Assembly: GCA_030267565.1 (NCBI GenBank)
Contig: BRXU01000002.1
Location: 7,197,501-7,261,500, forward strand
Direction of reading: 5' to 3'
DNA: 64,000 bases
From: Pleodorina starrii
Lineage: Eukaryota > Chlorophyta > Chlorophyceae > Chlamydomonadales > Volvocaceae
Shown here: positions 24,101 through 34,400 of the stretch, piece after piece
Layout: each line of letters begins with the position of its first letter
Numbering within the stretch: position 1 is the first letter of the stretch
The notes under the pieces: model-generated
The model's database searches: none
The model's input: only the letters and a program-made list of their open reading frames with translations
What the model was told of the DNA's origin: nothing
Translations under genes and position numbers: made by a program

Positions 24101-27100
24101 CGGCCAGGGAGGCGGAGCCCAGCCGGATGTACCTGGATAGGGCAGGATAGGATAGGATAGGATAGGACAGGATAGGACATGACGGGACATGACGAGACAG
24201 GATAGGACATGACAGGACAGGATAGGATAGGGTGGGCGAAAAGAAAAGGAGGAAGAAAAAGGAGCCGATAAATAGATGGCAGGAAAAAGGAGCCGCGGCG
24301 GAAGGAGCGACCCGGCGAGGCGAACGGGTGCCCCCGGTCGATGTGTGTAGGGGGCATCTCTAAACCCCCCTCCCTGCCCCCCGGCCCGGCTCTCATGTCC
24401 CACCCCCATCCCCCCTGTAGTCACGCCACAGCCACCCCCCCACCCCCCCACCCGTAGTATTACTGGGTTCGGGGTCCGTTCGCTAACGCCGTCTCCGTCT
24501 CCGCTGCGATATCATTTTTTACCCCCCTGTATTCACCTCTCCAGCACCCGAATGGTCCGCACGGAGAGGCCGCGAGTCGCCGCATTCACATCGGCGGCGT
24601 CCAACTGCGGGAACCAGGTCACCTGCACCGGAGGAGGGGCGGCGGCGGCGGAGGAGGCTATGGAAAACATAAGGGTGATCGAGGCTCCCTCACGCACATA
24701 CTTTGCCCTTCCCCCATCTACACACACACACACACAGCCCTTCCCCCATCTACACACACTCAGCCCCCCCTCCCGCCACCACCCCAGACCCCGCCACCCC
24801 ACAAACACACACGGACCTGTTCGATGAACGTCCAGCGGTCTGGTGCCACCACACAGTGTGCGGCTGTGAGCAGGTGGCGGGGGCCGATGAGGGTGGCGGT
24901 GCACTGGGACACGGCCCTGAGGAGGGGGGGAGGGAGGGGGGGTGGGGGTGGGGCGTGGCGGCGATGTCGGCAGCGGAGGAGACGGTGGCGGTTGGATGTG
25001 TTCACACGGGTGGTTTGAGGGGGGTAGCGGTTGGCTGTTGAGATCGAGGGAGGAGGGGGAGTACTCCCCAGGGGGGAGGGGGAGGGCGGAGGCGGAGGCG
25101 GAGGCACAGCGACGAATTGGAACGTGCGCTCGCTCGGGCGTTACAGACTGCACACCAGGATGCCGTACACTTATAACCCACCGATCAACCAACCCCAACG
25201 CCGCACAGCGCCATTTAACCGAGCCTGCCTTGCCCCGACACGGCCCAACCCCGGCCGGTGCCCCTTGAGCGCTGCTTCTCAACCGCAACAACCACCAACC
25301 TCCCAACCAACAAAACGTAAATATCTATCAGCCAAACATACACACACACTTAAGACCACAGACCCAGACCCTCTCACGCACGCGCTCGCGCTCCCGCTCA
25401 TTCAGTCCAAATCAGGCCATTCAGCAAGTTCGAAGTCAGCCCATGCAGCAAGTTCAGTTCATCACTTGCCCGCTGAGGAATCTTCTTTGCTCCTGAGCCA
25501 GCAGTCCCACCGCCGCGAAGGGCGGCTGGCCGGGGTCGTCCACTCTGACCCGTGGGTCACCCGGGGGGCAGCCCGCACAGGCCAGGCGAGGCGGGTTGAA
25601 GGTAATGCTGGCGTTGTCTGCAAGGTGTGTCGTGCCGGCGGGAAGAGCATGAGCGCATGGCATGTATGGAATGGATACACACACGGGCAGTGGCGGGCGG
25701 ACACAAAACGGCGCCCGCCCCAAAGCGGCCCCCCCGGGTAGGCGGTGGGCGGGGAGGTGGGCAGGCGTTGAGCCCGTGGGTGCGGCGGATGGGTCCATAT
25801 CATCATATGACACATATACGGGTATCATACGAACGGAAATCGCGGGGTTGCCGCGGATATCAACGCGAAGGTCGGTCGGTCGATCGATCGAACATCATCA
25901 AAGTGAGGATCCGCGGTACGGCGGCGGCGGCCTAGACAGCAGCCAACTGCCGTACTGCCGTACTGCAATTTCTTCATGTCGCATCACGGCCATGTGTGGC
26001 CGCATCACGACTTCGCGAGTCGCAGTCCACCCCCACCCCCAACCCCAGCCCCACCTCCAGAAAGCAGCTGTGGGTTTCAGCAAGTGTGGGCGATGAGCGC
26101 GCAATACCGGTGCGACTGTGTGCAGGCACGCTCACAGCTGTTCAGCACGAACACACACATGTGCCAACGGCGCGAAGGTGTGCGGACGAGAGCAGGCGTT
26201 TGCGCGCGTGTACGAATGAGCGCCGTACGCACCAACAGGAGTGGCGGGTTGCTGCTGCTGCTGCTGCCGCTGCTGAGCGAGCCGACGGCCGCCGCCTTCG
26301 CCGCCTTCACCGCCGCCGCCACCGTCGGCCCCGCCGCCGCCACCGTCGGCCCCGCCGCCGCCGCCGTCGCCGCCTTCTCCGTCGGCCCACACGCCGCCGC
26401 CGACGCCGCCGTCGCTGACTCCGCCAGGTTCCTTCGCCAGCTGCCGCCGCCGCTGCTGCCGCGCCCCCCTCTCCTCTCCAGCGGCTGTCCGGATGTACTG
26501 CAACGAGTGTCGTACCCACTGCGCCGCCCTGTCAGCCCACGCTGCTCCCAGGGAACTGGCAGGGGACGGACCCTGCCCCTGCCCCTGCCCTTGCCCCTGC
26601 CCCGGCTGGGGCGATGAAAATTCTGAACCGCCCTCGCTCCGCCTGCTGCTGCTGCTGCTGCCGTGCGGGCGGCTGGGGCCGCCGCCGCCGCCGCCGCCGT
26701 GGCCCTCCTTCAGAGGCCCACGGTGCCTGCAGGCGTGCAGGGTGCAATACCCCCTCTCGGACCGGCCGACTCACCTAGCTCGCTAGCTGCCGTATGACGT
26801 ACACGTCGTGACTCATCGCGCCTCAAATTCCTTTCCAGTAGCAACAAGGAAACAGATGCGCCAACAGATGTTGGTTGCGAGAGACAACATGCGTGTTTTC
26901 TTGTCTTGTGGACCATACAGACCGCGTAGCGCATATCGAGTAGAAATGCATGGCAATACAGTACATGCATGCACGCAGCGCCCAGCCAAACGCCGCCTCG
27001 GGTGCCCTCGCCGCCGCGTCGCAACGCGGCGTAAGTGCCGAACCCCAGCAGGGCACCGGGCCCCCCGCCCGGACCCGCCTCCCACGCGCCGCCGTTTCCC

Positions 27101-28783
27101 GCATCCGCACGTACCTACCTGCGCACAAATGTCCCGTGGTTTGCGATGTACATGACAGTGCTGTGCCGCGGCACCTCCCGCAGCATCGCGGCGGCGGCGA
27201 CGGCGGCGGCGGCCCTCCCACCGACCCGTGGGTCATGTGGAGCGCCGCCGCCGGCGATCATCGCCTGTTCATCCTCCGCAGCGACGCCGCGGCCCATGAT
27301 GACTTCGCCGCTGCCTTCCCTTGATTTAGCATCGCCGCCGCCGCAGCCGCAGCCTCGCCTGCCGAGTGCCGCTGCCGCCGCCGCCGCTGCCGCTGCCGCT
27401 CCCACCGCTCCTCGTGCTGCTGCCGGCATCGCCCGGGACCATGATAATGATGCTGATGCTGATGATGCTGACGGCCCTACACACGAAGCTGCTGCAGGTA
27501 CCGACGATGCCTTCGTGGCTTTCGTGAAGCCGCTGTCGCCGTTGCCACCACCACCACCACCACCACCACCGCCGCTGCCGCCGCCGCTGCCGCCGCCGTC
27601 GCACCAGCGTTCATACCCGGGCGGCAGCTCCGGCGGCGGGTCTGCGCCAGCAACGCTGCCGCCAGTAGTATCGCCGCCGGGTTGGAGGTGGAGGTGGAGG
27701 TGGAGGTGGAGGTGGAGGTGGAGGTGGAGGTGGAGGTGGAGGTGGTGGTGGTGGTGGTGGTGGTGGTGGACGTCCCCGCCCTTCAATTGCTGCTGCTGTG
27801 GGGATTCGGGGACCGCTGCACCTGTTGCGGAGGGCACTGTCGCGGTTCCCTCAACGGCGGATGGAGAGGCGGCGGATCTGGCGCCCTGCGGCGGCGGCGG
27901 CGGCGGCGGCGGCGCCGCCGCCAGCGTTTCCCCTGCAAGTGGCACATTTGGGGAGGTGGGGAGCGGAGCTTTGCGGCATCCTCGGCTCGCTTACCGTTTT
28001 CTCCGCTGTCTCGCCCTTCTGGGGCCTAGGGTTGAGACTGCTGACTTTCTGGCAGGGCAACGCTAGCTAGCCATCCAGTTATCTATCTATCTAGCTAGGT
28101 AGCTAGCTGGAGCTAGCGATCCCACCGACGGAGGCAGAAGCATGCATGACTGTTGGCTGCAAGTCAGGATGATGCGATACATAGCTAGGCAGGCAGGCGG
28201 CTTGACGGACGTGTTGCCGATTTGACGACAGCTCTCTCTCTCTCTTGGAGGGGCTGCCGCTGCGCTGCGCTGCTGTGGTGTTGCGCACGCGCTTTTTGCT
28301 GCCGCGCGTTTTGCTTCCATACATCCGGCGTGGCCGCCGGCAAAAGCACTACGAGGTCACAGGTCAGAAACCAAGGAGCACAGACCGACAGTGCAAGAGG
28401 CGACTCACGATGTCATTGAACCCCGCCCATCCAGGCCAGTTTCCAGGCCGAGGTGCGCAGCCAACGTCCCATCCCTAGGTCCCTTTCCCTGTCCTCCGAA
28501 CTTCCCGACACGTCCCGACAGTCACACGACGGAGAGCGAGGAACGCGACAAAGTGCAGCCCCACGTATATGATTGTCCCTTGATGAGAAAACGTTTTTTA
28601 TTATTGGTACCACACACACAGCAGCAGCAGCTCCACCGCACCGGTCGCAAGTCTGATGACGCCTCCTGGTGTTCCTTCGGATCCCTCCACAGCCGCCGAC
28701 GACAGCGAACAAGCTCCGAGCTGCAGGAGCAGCAGCAACGTAACTGCTGCTGTCGAACATTTAATCTCCGATACTAATGACAT
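21118..28783 (-). CDS. Secreted, membrane-anchored trypsin-like (S1/V8-type) serine protease with a long low-complexity pro-region
   Basis: Eleven exons: 28642-28783, 27119-27932, 26233-26726, 25470-25617, 24817-24916, 24537-24622, 23978-24132, 23073-23176, 22330-22560, 21743-21869 and 21118-21299; 860 aa, every phase matching. Residues 1-31 are a signal peptide with a Leu-rich core ending near LSSAA. A Pro/Gln/His/Gly/Ala-rich region follows, including a His-Leu repeat. The protease begins near DPRVRVDDPGQPPFAAVG. Catalytic His553 lies in TAAHC, Asp610 in NYDFALL and Ser693 in GQSGSALW, each on its own exon. A Gly/Ala insert (about 700-745) precedes RAILTGVIKFE. The C-terminus has a Gly linker, one membrane span (about 826-852) and an RRRR stop-transfer, giving a type I protein with the protease outside the cytosol. 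All introns are GT-AG except intron 4, which fits only GC-AG. Substrate unknown. The exon 1 to exon 2 link rests on phase and signal-peptide logic and is the weakest. Confidence 0.8.
22562..22661. repeat. (GGGA)n-rich tract, the pyrimidine tract of protease intron 8
   Basis: On the minus (coding) strand this is a ~100-nt C-rich tract ending at the acceptor of exon 22330-22560. The plus strand has many G3-G8 runs with quadruplex potential. Confidence 0.85.
23220..23252 (-). repeat. Shared intron 3'-end motif, copy 4 (protease intron 7)
   Basis: TTGAAGAGTGAATTTGCGAG, then AATGTAATGCC. It lies 44 nt before the acceptor of exon 23073-23176, in a gene unrelated to PRP28. Confidence 0.7.
24136..24232. 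repeat. GGATA/GGACAT degenerate repeat in protease intron 6
   Basis: A 5-6 bp repeat (GGATA, GGACA, TGACGGGACA variants) starts immediately next to the acceptor of exon 23978-24132. Confidence 0.85.
24454..24513 (-). repeat. Dispersed ~65-bp element, inverted copy in protease intron 6
   Basis: GTAGTATTACTGGGTTCGGG, then GTCCGTTCGCTAACGCCGTC and CCGCTGCGATATC. It lies between exons 24537-24622 and 23978-24132. Confidence 0.55.
27687..27772. repeat. Coding GGTGGA/GGTGGT repeat (His-Leu then poly-His)
   Basis: Within protease exon 2. Read on the minus strand it encodes about nine His followed by roughly ten Leu-His pairs. Confidence 0.85.
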
Positions 28784-29287
28784 CTCGCTTCGTTGCACGC
28801 CTTCGTCCCTTTCCGCGCAGTCCTGTCGCTGTACTGGTCGAAATCTCTGGTGGATGTTTTGCACACGACCTATGATGATCAGAAGGCACACCGAACGGAA
28901 TCCTGATGTGTTTACAACGCATGAAGAACTACAAGACGGGACAGGATTTCGGGCAAGCAAAGTGGCGGGCATCGGTCTTCGCCGGGGCGCAAAACTTGGG
29001 GCACTTCGATATGCACCCTGCAGTACTGACCCACGGGTCACGTCAGCCAAGCCGAACGAGCGAGACGACGTCGCAGAGTGTTGTCCGTTCGTTCGTATGC
29101 AGCAGAGCATTTGTCGTAAGCGAGGTGACCGGCAGCGAGCCAATCATTTCGACTTTGGAATTTCGAGCTTCTGTTTCTTCTTCGGCTGGGGCTGGGGCCA
29201 GCTTGCGCAGCAGGCAGGTGCACTCCCTCTTTCCCTCCTCTGTCGCTACTTCGATCAGCCATTGATCGATGGTCCCCCTGCCTTTTT

Positions 29288-29328
29288 GGGCGGGGCCCCA
29301 GCGCGAAGCGCCCAGGGGGGCCCCGCCC
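29288..29328. repeat. GC-rich inverted repeat, 12-bp perfect arms
   Basis: Arms GGGCGGGGCCCC (29288-29299) and GGGGCCCCGCCC (29317-29328) flank a 17-nt loop. A related GGGGCCCCGCCC copy lies at 30208-30219, so this may be a remnant of a mobile element. Confidence 0.6.
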
Positions 29329-30234
29329 TCTAGGATTGCCCATGTCCGTGGGACGTGCGTGGGACGTGGGAAGTAATTGGACAAGTGTAGACTTTCGGCC
29401 AACGGAAAGTCTGCATAAGTAAAAGATTACATTCTTTATTGCACGGTAAATTTATTATTGGAACCCAACATCGCATGAGTAAAAACCAGTTTGGCAGTCT
29501 CCATGGACCGCGGCCGAGGTCAAACCAACACCTCTCGGCCTATAATTAATTCCAGAAGATTCATCGTTCCTTAAAGTGGAATTCTGACATGACGGCGTGA
29601 AATAAATCTTTGTTTCGGAAACAAACTATGTTTGCATTGCGAACATTCTTCCCGCGACCACACCACAGCTCTGCTAGCCGGTCCGATCGTCTTGACGCAT
29701 ATTACTGTTACAAAGGTTGCAACGAGCAAACCATGAGGGGCCAACTGCTGGTTGTTGGACGCCAAGCCGCCAATGCACGCACGATTCATCTGCGGGCCGC
29801 CCAACAAGTCCAGTCGGCAACCTAGGGGACTTCTACATTCCCTGTCCTAATGTTAAAGTTGTCAAGCCTCCTCTATGACGAATACCTCGGTAGCGAAGCC
29901 TGTGCACTCTCGTCGGCAACTGCACGTCATCATCGCGACCCTCTCAAACAGTTCCGCTGTCCTTCTATTGGCAAGTCAGCCTGCGTGATGTGTAAGTGAT
30001 ACACTGCATGTCTACTGTCAAGTAACTTCAGCCAATGCGCTGGCCGGAAGAGTTGCACAGTGCCGAGACGGCGCGCGATGCCTCGCGATGCTAAACATGG
30101 GGCGGATTGCTGAAAGCTCTGGCTGTCTATCAGCAGGAATGTTGACACTCTCACACTTCACGCCCTCGCCGCCCTAGCCCTTCAACTCCACCCGTACGGA
30201 TTGAACGGGGCCCCGCCCTTTTTCCGGCTTCAAG

Positions 30235-30361
30235 GAAGCCGACACCAACCCCTTGTTCGGATCGCGGTGTGTACGAGGAGGGGCAGCTGACGGCCGAGGC
30301 GGTCGCTACCCTGCACCAGGCCGCCATGAGTCTCAAGCGCTCCAGCCGCTCTGAGTTTGAA
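30235..30361 (+). pseudogene. Isolated exon-like coding fragment, function unknown
   Basis: An open segment bounded by a possible CAAG acceptor and a GAA|GTAAGC donor encodes a plausible helical stretch (YEEGQLTAEAVATLHQAA, then MSLKRSSRSEFE). I find no matching exon on either side with the right phase. It could be a captured or orphaned exon, or an exon of an unrecognised gene. Confidence 0.3.
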
Positions 30362-31417
30362 GTAAGCCTTTCTCAAATGAATTCTGTTATCGTTGCGTGT
30401 TTGGAAGTGGGCCGCCGCCGCAGGTCCGTCCGCTTCCGCAGGCGTCAGAAGGCTGGTTTCGCAGCAGCGGGCCCGCCACACTCCGTTCTTGGCAGCTGCG
30501 GTGACGGCGCGCGTCAGCAGCTCTACTGCCGCCCATAATCATGCCGCAGGCGGCCCTAGCAAGCGTGATGCCGCATCTATCGTGTACACACATCTCACAG
30601 ACCGATATCATCTTTAGCCTGCCTGACTCCCAGATAGAGTACTGGCGACGACCGAGCCCAGGCCTGCCGACCATTTGGGGCACGCCGTGCCCACGCATGT
30701 GCCTACACGCATGTGCACACGCGTGTAGGCAAGCTAGCCGGTCGGGAGGGGGGGATGTCCTGCATACCAATGGAGCCATCAATGTGCTGGAAACACGTGC
30801 GTCTTACGCGTACATGCACGCAGCGTGCTTTCTTGTACGTATCTTTGCCATCAACGCCTGAGCGTAAGATCAAAGAGGACAGCTTACGAGGAAGTACATC
30901 TGTAACGGTGCACAAACAATTCAATGCTCGAGGAGATGGACTGCTTTGCTTTCTCGCATCTCGCTCTCCGGCAGACTGCTGCCCTCGTGGGCTCCTCGTG
31001 GCAGTTAGTCGACAGGTCCACTTCACCGGCGAAATTGCCATTTCACAGGTATAGGCAAAATAAAAGCCCTCGACAATGTCCCATACGCGAATATGGCGTG
31101 ATGAACCACAGATGGATGCGGAGGAGATTTTTTTTAACTGTTCGTACGGCACAACCAGGTCTTGGCCAGTCCTGGTTGAGCGAACTCTACTTTCGCTCTT
31201 GTCGAAATTGCCTGTAGGTAGGATACGCATTCACAAATCGCGCAGCGACGCGCAAATAGAATACGGTTGACACCTTAAGCGCACATGGAAGTTGTATTTG
31301 TGATTAAGAAGTATTTATTTTAAGCTATGGGGATTTGAAATCGCACCTGTCAGAACATTTATTTTGGGTGGATACGTTGGAGAGCTTTCATGCCGAGGCA
31401 TTAGCTCAGGCCGCTAG

Positions 31418-34400
31418 ATGCCTGAGAGCGAGGTACTTCTTGGCTCAATACCACGTAGCGACCAGCCTGCTGGAACCTCGGCAGCGGGCGCGGACCCGGG
31501 GCGGGACCCGGACCTACAGGAGCATGGCCGAAGAGACAGCACGAGCGGGGCTGCAGCTGTGGCTCCTGCCGCGCCGTCGACGGAGCATAGACCGCCGTCA
31601 TTGTCGGCTTCTAGCACGATAGATGACGAGGCCGTGGCTGTGGCGCCTCGTCGGCCGTCGATATGGACGCTGCCCTTCTGCGCTCGTAAGTTGCGTGACA
31701 GACGTATACCGTGTCACAACCCCGTTATCCCTGGCGCGTGCGGACTCCCTCCCTCCAACTACGCGCTGGTATCAGTCGGCGGGCGGATATCTGAATGGAA
31801 CGCATATGCAGAGAGTGGGCTCCGCGGACCGCCCCCGGGCCGTGGGTGTTGGCTGTGGGCGTCCTTCCCGGCCACAGGCTTGGATGTCAGCAAGCTTCTG
31901 CCGCTCCACTCTGTTTTGCAAATTTCCACCCTGGACTCCATCTGTGAGCTCCCCTCGCGCGCCCCCAAATCCTCTTCTTTTCGGAGCCGACTCGGCCTCC
32001 CCCCGGCGTGCCTGCCGATGCCCCTCGACCCCCTTTCTTTAGCCTATCCATTAAACAGCAGACAGGACAACAGGAGGGAGGAGGATGGACGAAGAACGGG
32101 GCGAAAGGCAACCGCCTGGTCCCGCGCCCCTTTCCTCGCCAGTGATTCCTACTCATTCCACTCCTCCGTCCCAAACGACTGTTCGCTCTTTCCCCGCTGC
32201 CTCCTCCCTCCGTCACACGCCTGCCGTCCCCTCCCTTGCCTCTGGAAACCTCCCGCACCCATTCATCCCCGTGGATCGGCGGTCCTCCTTGCCCCAACCC
32301 CCTTGCTTCCCGGCCTAGTTCTCTGCTTCACAATCACTCTCTGCCCCTCCCCCGCCTCCTGTCCCCGTTCCCCACCTCCTCGTCCCGGTTCCGTTTTTTA
32401 CGGCTCTGTTTTCCTGTTAATATCGTGCTCACTTTTTATATTGTTCATAATATTCCGGTTCGCATTCACGCTTCGTCTCTGTGCAGTCGCCTCACTCTCA
32501 ACCCCCTCTCTCAATCCCTCCCCCCCTCTCGCCCCTCGCCCCCTCGCCCCCTCTCGCCCCTCGCCCCTCGCCCCTCGCCCCTCGCCTCTCCCTCCTCCCG
32601 CCCTCCCTCCCTCCCGCACGGCAGCGGGCACCTCCTGGCTCCACGTCTCCAACGCCATCGTCTACTTGGTCGCCTTCTGCATCAACGTGCTGGTCAACTC
32701 GGGGGCCGTGTGGCGGAGCGTGCGGTCGGTGGACAGCCAGTATGGACCCATCATGACGCCCGCGAGGTGAGGGAGCGAGCGAGGGGTGAGGGAGCGAGGG
32801 GTGAGGAGAGGGGGAGAGAGAGCGCCCCAGCCTGCGGTGCAGTGCCGTGCAGTGCCGTGCAGTGGAGTGCAGTGCAGTGCGGTGCGGTGCAATAGGGCCC
32901 TCCGATGCAGTGCAGTGCAGTCAGTGCGGGGGGGCGCAGTGCAAGTGCAAGTGCAGGCGTTGAAGTGCAGTGAAGGCGGCCAGTGGTTGGTCGGGTTGGG
33001 CCTCGTTGGGCCTCGAGGGGCGATAGATCAGGAGGTCGCTCCCGGGGTGAGAGAGAGAGAGAGTGGGGAGGCGGGCTGCGGGTGGAGGCAGCGGCTGGTG
33101 GTGGTCGTCACCTGGCGGGGCGGGGCAGGGCTGGGAGGGGGAGGGGGTTGGGTTTGCATGGGTTGGCTGGGTGGATGTGGAGGAGGGGACCTCGGGGGTG
33201 TGAGGGGGTGGAAGAAGAGTCGCAACGAAGGGTCATCCACGTATAGGCTGGAGGCGTGGGGGGGGGGCCGAACGGAGGGGGTGGGCCGCGGGAGGATCGC
33301 ATGCGTGTCTCGGGGCCTTGGGGCTGGGCTGGGCTGAAAAGGGGTGGGGGCCCGGGGAGGGGAGGGTCGTTGATTGGAGAAAAGGGCAGGGAGGGCCGAG
33401 ATCCGCATGAGGGCTATGGCTTGACCCGGGGGGAGGTCGAGGTCGGCCCGGCGGATGACTTGTGGTCGGTCGGGTGTGTCGGTCGGATGTGGAAGGATCC
33501 CGCCGTTGGTCTGGAACCAGCATTGGAAGAGCCAGAGGGTGCTGAGGGTTAAGAAAAAGGAGAAACCGCAGCGGAGGAACGGAGGCGACGCAGACAAACG
33601 CAGCACGGGGAGCGGTGGGGAACCATGGCACCTGCTCAAACCCTGCTCTCCAGTTTCTCATGAAGCCATGGAGCCATGAAGCCGGAACCCTAGAGCCTGA
33701 ATGCACGCGCATTTTAACCGCCCTCCGCGTGCCATATCGTGTCATGACGTGTCGTACTGCCGTACCGTGCTGGCTGCCGTAACGCAGGTGGTCGTACCAC
33801 ATTCGGGACCTGATGCTGTTCCTGTGGGGCCTCGCGGTGGCCGCTCAGAACCTGGCTGAGCACAAGGGCTGGAAGGACGGACTGATGTCGGTCATCGGTG
33901 AGTGGAGGGTTGGGTGCATCAGTGTTGTGGGGGCGTGATGGCGTGCAACCCGACCGAGGCGAAGGCACTGTGGCGAAATGGGTGAAAGAAGGGTGCAAAC
34001 GGCACTGTACCGAGCATGTGTGTCTGCACTCTAACTTCACTGCGATCGGGGTCGCTTCGGGGAAGGCCACACTGGTACGGCAGGGTACATGTAACGGTTC
34101 ACTGCAGTGGCGGAAGCGCCGGAAACCACCAGGGCGGAACCGGAGGAGGGTCTCTGCATCGGGTTCGGCGAGGGACGGACCAAGCGCTCGTGTGGGAAGG
34201 ACCCGCGCAAAGAGCGTACGGCAGGGAATGCCAGGAAGCGTACGGAAGGGATGGGAAGCCTCGGGAACGACGGACCAAAGGCCCTGCCTTGGATAGATGT
34301 GTGCTGGGGGAAAGGACCAAGAGGCGGGGTTGGATGCCAAGGGGGCGTATGGGAGCAACGACGGGAGCGTTTTGCATGATATCGTGCGGGGTGGCGCGTG

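Larger units (their letters stand above)
28784..31417. other. Divergent intergenic region between the protease and membrane-protein genes
   Basis: It should contain the promoters of both flanking genes. Visible features are a 12-bp palindrome copy at 29028-29039, a GC-rich inverted repeat at 29288-29328 and an isolated exon-like segment at 30235-30361. The rest, including the AT-richer stretch 29380-29640, shows no gene I can support. Confidence 0.55.

Noticed and set aside
27545..28066. Plus-strand Pro/Trp-Arg-rich frame
   Set aside because: Antisense to protease exon 2 and produced by the GGTGGA repeat.
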